A DNA stretch of 31,139 nt from a virus. Below the pieces are notes generated by a model. The model was not told the origin of the DNA and ran no database searches. It worked only from the letters and a program-made list of their open reading frames with translations. The position numbers were made by a program, and so were the translations under genes. Each line of letters begins with the position of its first letter. The stretch's first letter is position 1. Location of the stretch: IMG/VR virus record IMGVR_UViG_3300042301_001808, positions 1 to 31,139 of that record. The stretch is one strand, 5' to 3'. Of the stretch, positions 1 to 8,285 are shown in pieces.

Positions 1-431
1 TCTTCCCATGTAGCTAATCTAGGTCCTGACCAAGTTACAGGTGAATTTATATCAATACTATCAACAAAAGTAATAGCACTGTTGTTAAAAGGTAAAGAAT
101 CAGAACCTTCAATATTAATGTAGTTATCTCTAATTTTATATTGGTACACTAAGTTACCATATGTAGTAACGGCTTCTTCAAAAGCAGCATATACTGTTAA
201 ATCGCTAATATTAAGTTGAGCAGGGCTAGCTACATATTGACCAGTAGCAACATTATATAAAGGACCAGATACACCCAAACGCTGTGCTATAAATTTAGCT
301 GCGCTTTTAGCATCTCTGATAAATTCAGGGTCATTAGTATAGTATTCGAAAGGAGTATTACCTTTTACGGGGCTTAGGTATGTAGTATCACCAAAGTATA
401 CATCGTAAAGGTCTTTTAAATTTATAGCCAT
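1..431 (-). CDS. Probable virion structural protein, 3' end outside the window
   Basis: The frame is open from an ATG at 429-431 to the left edge, giving 143 residues with no stop, so the gene is cut by the window. The product starts MAINLKDLYDVYFGDTTYLS and is rich in Tyr, Asn, Thr and Ala, with no membrane segment or signal peptide. I do not recognise a named family. It follows phoH after a 40-base gap with an ATATTTATA element at 454-462, and it lies in the same direction as the head genes. Its composition fits a head, neck or tail component better than an enzyme. The role is inferred from position and composition only. Confidence 0.6.
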   Translation of the reverse strand, partial: MAINLKDLYDVYFGDTTYLSPVKGNTPFEYYTNDPEFIRDAKSAAKFIAQRLGVSGPLYNVATGQYVASPAQLNISDLTVYAAFEEAVTTYGNLVYQYKIRDNYINIEGSDSLPFNNSAITFVDSIDINSPVTWSGPRLATWE

Positions 432-453
432 TATTTAAGTAGTATTTAACACG

Positions 454-462
454 TATAAATAT
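454..462 (-). promoter_or_regulatory. Intergenic ATATTTATA element
   Basis: The plus strand reads TATAAATAT. It lies 9 bases past the phoH stop codon and 22 bases before the ATG at 431. Promoter function is a guess; see the finding on this motif. Confidence 0.4.
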
Positions 463-471
463 TAAATAACT

Positions 472-1140
472 TTATTTTCCATACTCGTATTCCAATATTT
501 TACCGACTAGATCGGATCTATGGTTTTCTTTCAGTTTAATCCACTTGATTTCTTCTATCTTTTTGGATAATTCGATAACGTAAGTTAAGCCGTTTATTTC
601 ACCCGTATTTGACTTGATATCGGTCTGTTCGTTGTCACCGTTAACTACTATTTTACCTGTTTTACCTAAACGGGTTAATATAGCTAACATTTCACCTTTA
701 GTAAGGTTTTGTGCTTCCTCTACAATCAATATATCGTCAATAGTTTTACCACGAATGAATTGAACTGGTAGTGCTTTTATTTTATTGTCTATTACAAGTT
801 TTTCTACTTCTTTTTTATCTGAACAGCATTTGCTTAGGTTCTCAATAAAGGCTTCCATGTATGGATCAAATTTACCATTTATATCCCCAGGTAAGAAACC
901 TAAACTTTTACCTACTTCTACAGCAGCTCGTGTATTATATATACACTCTATCTGTTTCTTTTTTAAAAAATCTAATGAAGCTTGGGCGCATACTAGTGAT
1001 TTACCACAACCTGCTCTTCCTGTTATAACAACGATTTGATTTTCTATTATTAATCGTTTTGCTTCTTTTTGTTCTTCGTTTAACGTAACAGCATTGATTG
1101 ATTTAATTTCGCTTTTGCGTTCGCGATTTGGTTCCTTCAT
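472..1140 (-). CDS. phoH: PhoH-like P-loop ATPase
   Basis: This 222-residue protein matches the PhoH ATPase family. It has Walker A GRAGCGKS (residues 41-48), Walker B ILIVEEAQN (137-145), and a downstream KIVVNGDNEQTDI segment that corresponds to the family's VVxGDxxQxD strand. The family has NTPase activity and is linked to phosphate stress and RNA metabolism in bacteria. Its role in phages is unsettled, although it is very common in marine myoviruses. I start it at the ATG at 1138-1140; an in-frame GTG two codons upstream (1144-1146) is possible. It sits just after the major capsid gene, separated from it by a strong terminator, so it probably has its own promoter. Family call is firm; function is not. 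Confidence 0.9.
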   Translation of the reverse strand: MKEPNRERKSEIKSINAVTLNEEQKEAKRLIIENQIVVITGRAGCGKSLVCAQASLDFLKKKQIECIYNTRAAVEVGKSLGFLPGDINGKFDPYMEAFIENLSKCCSDKKEVEKLVIDNKIKALPVQFIRGKTIDDILIVEEAQNLTKGEMLAILTRLGKTGKIVVNGDNEQTDIKSNTGEINGLTYVIELSKKIEEIKWIKLKENHRSDLVGKILEYEYGK

Positions 1141-1159
1141 AAACACTTATTTGGTTACA

Positions 1160-1168
1160 TATAAATAT
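1160..1168 (-). promoter_or_regulatory. Intergenic ATATTTATA element before phoH
   Basis: The plus strand reads TATAAATAT. It lies directly after the T-run of the capsid-gene terminator and 19 bases before the phoH ATG. This is one of the two places where the order terminator, element, start codon most resembles a promoter. Confidence 0.45.
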
Positions 1169-1170
1169 AC

Positions 1171-1201
1171 AAAAAAGAGACCCGAGCTAAGCTCAGGTCT
1201 C
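1171..1201 (-). terminator. Rho-independent terminator after the major capsid gene
   Basis: On the minus strand the arms GAGACC.GAGC and GCTC.GGTCTC pair with one C/A mismatch around a TTA loop, followed by six T (plus strand 1171-1176). It lies 40 bases after the gp23-like stop codon. A weaker 5-bp hairpin (TAGCC/GGCTA, about 1208-1223) precedes it. Confidence 0.9.
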
Positions 1202-1240
1202 AATTTATAGCCTTACGGGGCTAAATATGGTTCATCTATA

Positions 1241-2845
1241 TTAGATAGTATTTAAACCAGCAATATATACTTTACCATAGTAGTCAGGACGGATCATCTT
1301 CTTAGCGTAACGAGTCATTAAACCTTTTCTTGGAGTGAAGGTATTAGGATCGTAAAGAAGTGGAGTCATGATTAATGGAACATATGGAGCAAATACGGCA
1401 CCACACTCTAAGAATTGAGCACCTTTGTAACCCATTAAGATTACGTTCTCAGTCATGTAAGGGTTTTTGTAAACCTTGTAACGACTATTTAAAGAACCAA
1501 CCTTTTGGATACCGAAGTTGAATTCAGATTTTTCACCATCACCATCAGAAGCAAATCCAGGGATTGATTCTAAGATAGTAGCTACAGAAGGAGAAGTTAC
1601 TAAGAAATTAGCACCACCTCTTAAAGTTAACTGATGAATTGTGTTTGATACTTTTTGTAATTTAGTACCTAAAGTTTGGAACCAACCACCTTGAGTGTTA
1701 AGGAAACCTAAATCTGCAGTAGTAACACCTGAAGCACCTACAGCTTGGTTGTTAATTGCTGACCAATATTCAGTTGTATAAGCGTTTTGGATTAACATAT
1801 CTAAGATCTCTAAATCAATCTCCATAGAGATGTATTGAGATAAGATACCAGTTAATTCAGCTTCAGCATCAACACTATGGTAAGCGTTAAGATCCTGAGC
1901 GAATTCTGGAGTCCATTGTGCTTTTAACTTACGAGTCTTAGCAACGATAGCTTCAGATTTTAACTGTACGTTAATTTCTGGGATAGCGATTGTAGTTGAA
2001 CTTTGTGCGTTTGGATAACCAGCACCTGATGCATCTTCGAAATCACCACGAGCAGCTGGAGTAGGTTGGATGTCATAGTACAATTGTACTGTTTGAGCAC
2101 CACCAGTTGTAGCAGCAACTAAAGAACCAGTTACAACGAAAGAAGCTGTGTTGTTAGATACAGTTGTAAATTGTTGTAAAATGTTTGCAACAGTGATAGA
2201 ACCTGAAGTAAATACGAATGAACGAACAGCGTTCAAATCAGCAGTTGCAGGTAATGGAACTAAGACAGTCTTATATTGATCAAAAGAAGCACTATAGTTA
2301 CTATCTAAGTTAAATGTAGCCCAACTAGTAGAACCAGTTAGAGAAGCAATTGAAGATGAGAATTGGTTGATTGAGTAACCAAATTTACCAGCACCGTAAA
2401 GTGATTGAGAGGTAATGTCAGTTACGTTTGTAGTTGCATTAGCACCATATAAAGATCCACCTGCAGTAAATGGTTTAACACCAGTACCGTATTTGAAATC
2501 AAGATAGAATACAAGACCTGAAGGTAAGTTCATTGGTTGTACACTAACGAATTCTTTAGCAGCGATTTCACCGAATACACGACGAACTAATGGTAAAGCT
2601 ACACCAGCCCAGTTTTCACTGTTGTATCCACCACCAGTCATGCTGTTGGTTCCACCAGTTACACTAGATTCAGTCATTAATTGTTTTGCTTGGTTTTCCA
2701 ATAGCATAGCCATTGTGTTTTTGTCTGTAGTAGATTTGATACCTTCTAAAAGGCCAGATTTTGCCCACTTTCCAGACAATCTTTTAGCATCTTCCATTAC
2801 TACTTTGTATTGGTTAGAGCTTTCTAATAATTGTTGTACGTTCAT
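1241..2845 (-). CDS. 23: Major capsid protein, T4 gp23-like
   Basis: The 534-residue product is close to T4 gp23 in length (521). Conserved stretches are visible: WAGVALPLVRRVFGEI and FVSVQPMNLPSGLVFYLDFK near residues 79-120, and a C-terminal region with TPRKGLMTRYAKKM. The N-terminal 59 residues look like a removable propeptide. LMTE at 56-59 is followed by SSVTGG, matching the place where T4 gp23 is cut by gp21 (FLTE before AEIGG). A Thr/Ser/Ala-rich region around residues 130-270 varies most between such proteins and probably forms the surface insertion. It follows the scaffold gene by 35 bases and is closed by a strong terminator, as expected for the most highly made virion protein. Confidence 0.95.
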   Translation of the reverse strand: MNVQQLLESSNQYKVVMEDAKRLSGKWAKSGLLEGIKSTTDKNTMAMLLENQAKQLMTESSVTGGTNSMTGGGYNSENWAGVALPLVRRVFGEIAAKEFVSVQPMNLPSGLVFYLDFKYGTGVKPFTAGGSLYGANATTNVTDITSQSLYGAGKFGYSINQFSSSIASLTGSTSWATFNLDSNYSASFDQYKTVLVPLPATADLNAVRSFVFTSGSITVANILQQFTTVSNNTASFVVTGSLVAATTGGAQTVQLYYDIQPTPAARGDFEDASGAGYPNAQSSTTIAIPEINVQLKSEAIVAKTRKLKAQWTPEFAQDLNAYHSVDAEAELTGILSQYISMEIDLEILDMLIQNAYTTEYWSAINNQAVGASGVTTADLGFLNTQGGWFQTLGTKLQKVSNTIHQLTLRGGANFLVTSPSVATILESIPGFASDGDGEKSEFNFGIQKVGSLNSRYKVYKNPYMTENVILMGYKGAQFLECGAVFAPYVPLIMTPLLYDPNTFTPRKGLMTRYAKKMIRPDYYGKVYIAGLNTI

Positions 2846-2880
2846 TTTAAACGAATTTTTAGTTTTGGGTTATTGTTTAA

Positions 2881-4230
2881 TTAAAATTTTGTTATACCAG
2901 CTAACATCTTCCATCTAGCAACAGTATCGTCAACTTGTACGATTTGTTTTTGTGGAGCTACACCAGCTGCTTTTGAAGCAAATCCTAATGATTCTTTGAT
3001 TGTAGTTTTCTTAGCTACTGCTAATGCACTATTCATTGATTCGTAAAGATTTTTAGCTTCTTTTGTAGTAGTTGCTTTATCAAATTGAGCAATTACTCTT
3101 AGTTTTTGTGATTCAGTTAAGTTTTTATCTTTGAAGATTCTGTTAACGTAAAGCAACTTAGCATTTAGTAAGTTAGTTTCGTTTAATTCATTACGAAGAG
3201 CTTTAATTGTTTTAATAGCTTCGTACATTTCATTATCGTCTTCTTCAGAGATATTAGATGATAATTTAGAATATCCTTTACCAGCAGCTACTGCTTTTTT
3301 CATTGCAGCTGGAGAGTATTCGTCTTGGTATGCTTTCTTAACGTTTCCTATACCTTTTTTAACGGCGGTGCCTATTTTCTTAACAGTATCACCTATTCCT
3401 TCTTCCATATCTTCTTCTTCTTCAAGATTAGACGGTAATTTGGAATATCCTTTACCAGCAGCTACTGCTTTTTTCATTGCTTCTGGCGAAATTTCATCGT
3501 TGTAAAATTTCTTTAATTTAGCTAATTTCTCAGCGCTAAGTGAACCGATTTTCTTAACGAAATCAGATACACCTTCTTTCATGTCATCAGCATCGTTGTC
3601 TTCATTTTCATTTAATGAATCTAATTCAGCTAATAACTCATCTAAATTGAATTCTTCATCTTCAGCTCCGATTTCTTCTTCACCACCCATACCGTCTACG
3701 TCTAATGACATATCATCTCCACCCATTTCAGCTTCTTCGTCTTCTGAAGTTTCATACTCTTCAGTTTCTAATTCACTTGAAACGATGTCTTTAATCATGT
3801 CTTTTAATTCGTCAACAGTTAAGTCAGTGATTTTTTCATCTTCTTCAGATTCATCATCTTTTTTAGATGCTTTTTTGTCATCTTTCTTGTCGTCTTTTTT
3901 ATCGTCTTTTTTAGCTTCATTCATATCGTCACCGAAATCTAAATCTGCTAAAATCTCAGATAAATCAAAATCTTCTTCTAAACCATCATCTTCCATGTCA
4001 GAATAAGCCTGTGCTTGTGCGGCGTCATCTGATTCTATATCTTCTAGATCAGAATAATCGTCGTCATCATCTTCTGGGTCTTCCATTTCTTGAAGTTTTG
4101 CTGATAACATAGATTGAAGTTTTGGTGCAAGTGCTTCTTCCAAAGCTACTTTTGCGTTTGCTAACGCTGCTTCGCGAACTGCTTTGGCGTCGGCGATAGC
4201 CTCTTTGAATAAGTCTTTGTTTGTACTCAT
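2881..4230 (-). CDS. 22: Prohead core/scaffold protein, T4 gp22-like
   Basis: The gene lies between the protease and capsid genes, exactly where T4 has gene 22. The 449-residue product is very acidic and Lys-rich, helical in character and without aromatic-rich globular motifs: an Ala/Glu helix at 10-50, Asp/Glu runs at about 51-210, and a KKDD repeat near 107-128. This fits a scaffold that gp21 degrades, although T4 gp22 is much shorter (269). Two in-frame copies of a roughly 58-residue unit containing AMKKAVAAGKGYSKL lie at about 216-331. The C-terminus reads RWKMLAGITKF, a motif that recurs in the tagged proteins at 17214-18112. The start has an unusually good Shine-Dalgarno AAGGAG ten bases upstream. 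The call rests on position and composition. Confidence 0.8.
   Translation of the reverse strand: MSTNKDLFKEAIADAKAVREAALANAKVALEEALAPKLQSMLSAKLQEMEDPEDDDDDYSDLEDIESDDAAQAQAYSDMEDDGLEEDFDLSEILADLDFGDDMNEAKKDDKKDDKKDDKKASKKDDESEEDEKITDLTVDELKDMIKDIVSSELETEEYETSEDEEAEMGGDDMSLDVDGMGGEEEIGAEDEEFNLDELLAELDSLNENEDNDADDMKEGVSDFVKKIGSLSAEKLAKLKKFYNDEISPEAMKKAVAAGKGYSKLPSNLEEEEDMEEGIGDTVKKIGTAVKKGIGNVKKAYQDEYSPAAMKKAVAAGKGYSKLSSNISEEDDNEMYEAIKTIKALRNELNETNLLNAKLLYVNRIFKDKNLTESQKLRVIAQFDKATTTKEAKNLYESMNSALAVAKKTTIKESLGFASKAAGVAPQKQIVQVDDTVARWKMLAGITKF
3269..3306 (-). repeat. Copy 2 of a 38-bp perfect direct repeat in gene 22
   Basis: These 38 bases are identical to 3443-3480, at an offset of 174 bases (58 codons, in frame). 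They encode the AMKKAVAAGKGYS part of the second protein repeat. Confidence 0.95.
3443..3480 (-). repeat. Copy 1 of a 38-bp perfect direct repeat in gene 22
   Basis: Identical to 3269-3306. The flanking eight bases on the low-coordinate side differ at one position only, so the near-perfect match is about 46 bases long. Confidence 0.95.
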
Positions 4231-4240
4231 TTTGTTTTTT

Positions 4241-4246
4241 CTCCTT
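4241..4246 (-). promoter_or_regulatory. Shine-Dalgarno AAGGAG before gene 22
   Basis: Minus strand AAGGAG, then ten A-rich bases, then ATG at 4230. Most other starts in the window lack such a site, so it marks the scaffold gene for strong translation and fixes its start. A 7-bp inverted repeat (TAAGATT/AATCTTA, 4264-4283) lies just upstream in the leader. I found no clear promoter in the rest of the 150-base gap (4231-4382). Confidence 0.75.
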
Positions 4247-4320
4247 AAATTTAATTACGGAAATAAGATTATTGAGAATCTTAATAGTGGGGTTTAAAAA
4301 TTGCCGAGCTACCATGAGGA

Positions 4321-4348
4321 TAAAAATGGGTAGCTATTTAGGCTACCC
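4321..4348 (-). terminator. Terminator between genes 21 and 22
   Basis: Minus strand GGGTAGC and GCTACCC form a 7-bp stem around a 7-base loop, followed by ATTTTTA. It lies 35 bases after the protease stop codon. It separates protease expression from scaffold and capsid expression. Confidence 0.75.
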
Positions 4349-4356
4349 ATAAATAT
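4348..4356 (-). promoter_or_regulatory. ATATTTATG variant of the intergenic element
   Basis: Plus strand CATAAATAT, abutting the upstream foot of the hairpin at 4321-4348. Transcription started here would meet the hairpin at once, which argues against a simple promoter at this copy. Confidence 0.3.
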
Positions 4357-4382
4357 ATGTAAATATTAAAAACCGCAATCAT

Positions 4383-5000
4383 TTAACACAATGGACAAAC
4401 GCCAGTTGCATTACATATAATTTCAGTTATTAAACTATTTATTCTACTATAATCCTTAGATGGTTTATATTGTTTACCTTCAGCTAATGACATATACGCC
4501 TGTGGTGTACTAGGTACTGATACCAAATCCCAACATAATAATTCAAAATCATCTTGTACTTCAACTGTTTCACCTAGTTGTTTAACACTACCCATACCAC
4601 GTGATGATATACCAAGTGGAATATTAGATAATATTAATGCTTTAGCAATGTTGCCTGAAGGTGTTGGTAATAACTGTAATTTACCCATTAAATCGTTTCC
4701 TTCCCACCATACTTCTGTAATAACGTGAGATGTATTTGATAGGTTAACAACAGATGCTTCAGGGTGATCTAATTCACCTAGAGCAGTACGTGTTTTTACT
4801 GGTCCTTCCATATATTTTTGAACTTCTCTTTCAAGAATTTCACGAGGGTATACACGACCATTACCATTCTTTTGTTCAGCTTCTTGTAGTTTACCTACAA
4901 GAGTAACAAGAGATTTACCCTCGTTTAACTGTTTGTTTTCAACAATAGTTAAATTAGCTAATTGAGGGAGTGTATAATCTATTAATAATGTCTTATTCAT
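4383..5000 (-). CDS. 21: Prohead maturation protease, T4 gp21-like
   Basis: The 205-residue protein has the hallmarks of the T4 gp21 serine protease: the GELDHPE motif with candidate catalytic His79, and GISSRGMGSV with the candidate nucleophile Ser132 or Ser133. In T4 this enzyme acts inside the prohead, cutting scaffold, capsid and internal proteins after [L/I]-x-E and then destroying itself. Here QLNE at residues 24-27, followed by Gly, could be an auto-processing site. It lies one base downstream of the preceding head gene. Its presence gives meaning to the many [L/I/V]-x-E tags elsewhere in the window. Confidence 0.92.
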   Translation of the reverse strand: MNKTLLIDYTLPQLANLTIVENKQLNEGKSLVTLVGKLQEAEQKNGNGRVYPREILEREVQKYMEGPVKTRTALGELDHPEASVVNLSNTSHVITEVWWEGNDLMGKLQLLPTPSGNIAKALILSNIPLGISSRGMGSVKQLGETVEVQDDFELLCWDLVSVPSTPQAYMSLAEGKQYKPSKDYSRINSLITEIICNATGVCPLC

Positions 5001-5001
5001 A

Positions 5002-6699
5002 TTATTTCTTCATTTCACTTAATACTTCGCGTACAAGTGATTCTAATTGTGATTTGAATTTATCAAATGAACCACCTAAATCAACGTTAGATCTAAATTT
5101 ACTTTTTTCACCTAACCCTAATACTTGTTTAACAGCATGTTGAACGGTTTTATCATTATATTTTGATGAATATACAGTTGTATATACTTCTTCTTCTTCG
5201 TTGTACTCTATTTTAGCATCTGGTATTATTGCTCTTAGTCTATCATCTTCATCATTTTTAAAATAACCATAAAAAGTATATTGACCTTCTTTCACACTTA
5301 TTTTCTTACTTTTTTCACCTGTTGGGTCCATTTTTTTAACACCACGAGATGATTTAGCTACTAATGACATTAACTGTACACCAGATACACCTTTATTTGT
5401 TTCTTTATGAGCTTTGTTTGCAGACGCTTTTATCTTTTCAACACCCTTAACAGGTTTCATTTGGTTAGCTTTATCTACAAGCTCAGTTTCGTCTTTTTTC
5501 TTAGCAATAGCTTTTTTCTCTTTAGTAGGTAATGCTTTAGTATCTACACCAGATAATTTAAGCTGAGTATAGTAGAATGGGTTTTCAGCTAAATGATCCA
5601 AAGCAATTTTTTCTGCTTTTTTAGGATCGTCTGTATGTTCCATTTCAACTTGCATACCCATTCTTAATTCTTGTGGGTGTATTTGGTTTGGATGTAAGCT
5701 TTTACCTTTTTTAGATTCATATAACTCTTCATCATGGTATTGTCCTGCTATTTCTCTAGCAATATCCATATCTACACCTTCATCCCATAATCTATTTACA
5801 GCATCTTCAAATGAAGTTGCATTCATTGCTATGTCTTGTGCTGTTTCGTTATCAATACCTTCCTCTAATGGATCCCACTGTGATAATATATCTTCCTCCC
5901 CTTGCTTTTCAGTATCGTATTTGTTGATAAGATCATCTAATTCATCATCTTCTAAATCTTGTTTCTTTCTTTTAATAGCCATTGCTCTAGCATCAGCTTC
6001 TTTTTCAGGATCACCTGCTATACCATATATATCTGATTCTTTTAACCAATAACCTATACCTTTCCAGTTACCAGCATTAAATACATCTTCTTCTTCTTCA
6101 CCATCATGAATTACTTTTAAGATAATTTTGTTCCATTTGTATTTTCTAATAAGATCTCCAACTATTTCTAATGTATCGTTGTAATCAAAATTTGATTTTA
6201 TAGTATCTATTTCATAATCTGTAGATCCATCAGGGCCCCAATGATAATGTTTATCTTCAATTTTGGTAATTTCATTATCATAGTCAAGGGTAATAATCAT
6301 ATCTGATTTTCCCGTATATGCTCCTTCAGTCATTCCCATAAATGGAATTTCTGGGTCATTTGGTAAAGTATTAAAAGGTGTTACACGAACTGGTTGTAAA
6401 AATTTATTAGCTGCTTGTTCTGGTGTCATTCCCTCATACTCACCTAAATCAATATTATCAGGGATAATAGATTCAGCTCCTCTATCTTTTAAAATATTAA
6501 TGAATCTTTCAATCCACATAGTGTTAGCTTCATGAGATTCAGCTAATATACCCTTATTTTTAAGGATTCTAACTGAATCATTGAATGATGTTACATTTGT
6601 AACGTATTGAGGCATAGTCATGCGTAAATTTCTCATGAAATTTGCTTGTGACATTCTACCTTCTTTTAAATCACGATATTGATTTTGTATACTTTTCAT
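5002..6699 (-). CDS. Large head-region protein with a DUF5661-like segment, function unknown
   Basis: A 565-residue acidic protein encoded between portal and protease, a place where T4 has only the small core genes 67 and 68. Two short segments resemble each other (TSFNDSVRILKNKGI near 37-51 and TSFEDAVNRLWDEGVD near 295-310). The segment near 340-385 (ELRMGMQVEMEHT, then IALDHLAENPFYYTQL) resembles the phage family I know as DUF5661. The last 20 residues (SQLESLVREVLSEMKK) resemble the N-terminal tags of other proteins here, with VLSE matching the protease consensus. A head core or internal protein is the best guess. Position is firm; function is not known. Confidence 0.7.
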   Translation of the reverse strand: MKSIQNQYRDLKEGRMSQANFMRNLRMTMPQYVTNVTSFNDSVRILKNKGILAESHEANTMWIERFINILKDRGAESIIPDNIDLGEYEGMTPEQAANKFLQPVRVTPFNTLPNDPEIPFMGMTEGAYTGKSDMIITLDYDNEITKIEDKHYHWGPDGSTDYEIDTIKSNFDYNDTLEIVGDLIRKYKWNKIILKVIHDGEEEEDVFNAGNWKGIGYWLKESDIYGIAGDPEKEADARAMAIKRKKQDLEDDELDDLINKYDTEKQGEEDILSQWDPLEEGIDNETAQDIAMNATSFEDAVNRLWDEGVDMDIAREIAGQYHDEELYESKKGKSLHPNQIHPQELRMGMQVEMEHTDDPKKAEKIALDHLAENPFYYTQLKLSGVDTKALPTKEKKAIAKKKDETELVDKANQMKPVKGVEKIKASANKAHKETNKGVSGVQLMSLVAKSSRGVKKMDPTGEKSKKISVKEGQYTFYGYFKNDEDDRLRAIIPDAKIEYNEEEEVYTTVYSSKYNDKTVQHAVKQVLGLGEKSKFRSNVDLGGSFDKFKSQLESLVREVLSEMKK

Positions 6700-6711
6700 T
6701 ATTGTATTTAT

Positions 6712-6840
6712 TTATCTACCTTGTCCTCTATAAGCCTTTGGACGTGGATTGTGTTTATTATATGATTTCTTAGCTGCGCCTTGTTTACGTTTACCAAAGT
6801 TAACCTTATTATTGGAAGCGGATGATTTTGCTTTTGCCAT
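6712..6840 (-). CDS. Small basic head-cassette protein (42 residues)
   Basis: A short frame from an ATG at 6838-6840 to TAA at 6712-6714 encodes a 42-residue protein starting MAKAKSSASNNKVNFGKRKQ. It is extremely basic (many Lys and Arg) and rich in Asn, Gln and Ser, ending RPKAYRGQGR. Its start overlaps the stop of the preceding gene by one base (TAATG), which implies coupled translation, and it is 12 bases from the next gene. T4 has small core genes 67 and 68 at this place, but those products are larger, so I only claim a positional parallel. A nucleic-acid-binding or scaffold-binding role fits the charge. Confidence 0.75.
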   Translation of the reverse strand: MAKAKSSASNNKVNFGKRKQGAAKKSYNKHNPRPKAYRGQGR

Positions 6841-8285
6841 TATTGGTTAAGATTTTTAATTTTATTGTTAAGTTGGTTTACCATTTCTGATATATTTGCT
6901 ACATTTTTCTGTGTTGCTTTCCAATATCTAATACCTTCTTCACCTTCACTCAATTCTTGTTTCATACGAGAAGTGTATTCTACTATACGATCAATTTCAG
7001 TTAATTTACGTTTTACTTCACGAATAGCTTTATGTAGTTGTTCAGATTTAGTTCTGAATTTAACATCTTTTTTAAATTTACCGTATGATACTTCATTAAG
7101 TAATTCTTCTTTAATGATATCACTCAATGATTCGTATAATTTAGTGTTAATACCACCGTGTACTCTTACTCTATCATATACATCAGCATCTTTATCACTT
7201 TTCTTTTTTTGCTTTACAGCAAATGGATTTTTTACATACCATATATCATCACTAACAGCAGGCATTAATTTTTCAACATTGATTGCGTTGCTGCTCGCTA
7301 ACTTATTTGCTATTCTGGAAGCTAATTGTATTGAATTACCAGTATCTAATGAAAATTGTCTAGGCGTATTTTCTTTATCTTTATTTTTATATAACCAAAT
7401 TAAGAATTCTAGTTCATTTTCTAAACCTGCTGCTTTACTAGGCTCAGCTTTAATAGCTTTTAAAAACTGTATTCCTTTAGGAGCAATACTTACAATATCG
7501 TTAGAAACAGAAGAACTAACTGGATCTGGTGTTCTAGATAAAATTAAATCTAAAGCAATAAAACCATTGCTGGTTATTTTAGCACCTTGAGCTGCTTTTT
7601 TAATTTCTCCTCTAGTACCAGCTGGCATTTTTTCTTTTAAATATCTAGTTAAAGCAGGTAGTAATATTTCTTTATCAAAAGAACTTCTACCCCTTTCAAT
7701 AGCGTCTAATGCAGTTTTAACTAAAGGATCAATCATTAATATTGTTTCCCCTTTACTATTGGTAAATATTTTAAAATATATTTTAGATGTTTCCCCTAAT
7801 TTAATAGGTTCAAGTAAAAATGAAGGAAATTCATATTCAAGTGGAATTCGAAAAGATTTAGATCCTGCTTTTTTCTTGTTAGGATCATAGAATGAAAATT
7901 CTGCTTCGTTCATATCAGTATTGTTTTGGTAATAATTATCACCCTTAATACCACCTCCTGTATAACCGCTAGCTGCTGTATAGCCACTAGCTGCTCCATA
8001 AGATGATGCTTGATCATAATTACTTTCTTTGTATATATTGTATTTTTTCTTTTTAGCTGAGGGCCATATAGATTTATAATCTCTCACTTTGGAATCTCCA
8101 GGCATTTGTGTTTCGCCTTTTGTTACTTTCCAACCTTCATCTTCAGCTGCAGCCACTGCTGCATTTTTCTTTTGGCCTTTCTTAGCAAAGGCAAATGGAG
8201 TAGAATAACCACCAACACCAGATGTAGATGATTCTTCATCTAACAGTTCTTGTACTAGTTTTTTGATGTATTCTTTAAATTCCAT
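6840..8285 (-). CDS. Head-region protein with a capsid-targeting-like N-terminus, function unknown
   Basis: The 481-residue product starts MEFKEYIKKLVQELLDEESS, an amphipathic helix ending LLDE, which matches the prohead-protease consensus. Residues 25-75 are Gly/Ala/Lys-rich (PFAFAKKGQKKNAAVAAAEDEGWKV spread over about 31-56), and a short repeat AASGYT occurs twice near 97-110. The middle (130-380) looks globular with no catalytic motif I recognise. The C-terminal 80 residues are a Lys/Glu-rich coiled coil. It lies between portal and protease and is coupled to the small basic gene through TAATG. It is likely to be a prohead core protein or an internal head protein. Confidence 0.7.
   Translation of the reverse strand: MEFKEYIKKLVQELLDEESSTSGVGGYSTPFAFAKKGQKKNAAVAAAEDEGWKVTKGETQMPGDSKVRDYKSIWPSAKKKKYNIYKESNYDQASSYGAASGYTAASGYTGGGIKGDNYYQNNTDMNEAEFSFYDPNKKKAGSKSFRIPLEYEFPSFLLEPIKLGETSKIYFKIFTNSKGETILMIDPLVKTALDAIERGRSSFDKEILLPALTRYLKEKMPAGTRGEIKKAAQGAKITSNGFIALDLILSRTPDPVSSSVSNDIVSIAPKGIQFLKAIKAEPSKAAGLENELEFLIWLYKNKDKENTPRQFSLDTGNSIQLASRIANKLASSNAINVEKLMPAVSDDIWYVKNPFAVKQKKKSDKDADVYDRVRVHGGINTKLYESLSDIIKEELLNEVSYGKFKKDVKFRTKSEQLHKAIREVKRKLTEIDRIVEYTSRMKQELSEGEEGIRYWKATQKNVANISEMVNQLNNKIKNLNQ

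Noticed and set aside
2000-2060. RGD cell-adhesion motif in the capsid protein
   Set aside because: Arg-Gly-Asp occurs once in AARGDFEDA, is expected by chance in a protein of this length, and has no meaning for a bacterial virus.
3581-4006. Plus-strand Ser-rich open frame
   Set aside because: It is the antisense reading of the Asp/Glu/Lys-rich part of gene 22 and has the composition expected from that.
4067-4315. Minus-strand frame overlapping the start of gene 22
   Set aside because: It uses a different frame across the gene 22 leader and 5' end, with an Arg/Ser-rich product and no start context. Gene 22 has the Shine-Dalgarno site and better protein features.
6865-7590. Long plus-strand open frame (241 codons)
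   Set aside because: It is antisense to the 481-residue head-region gene, has a Ser/Leu/Phe-rich product without recognisable domains, and no plus-strand gene is supported anywhere in the window.
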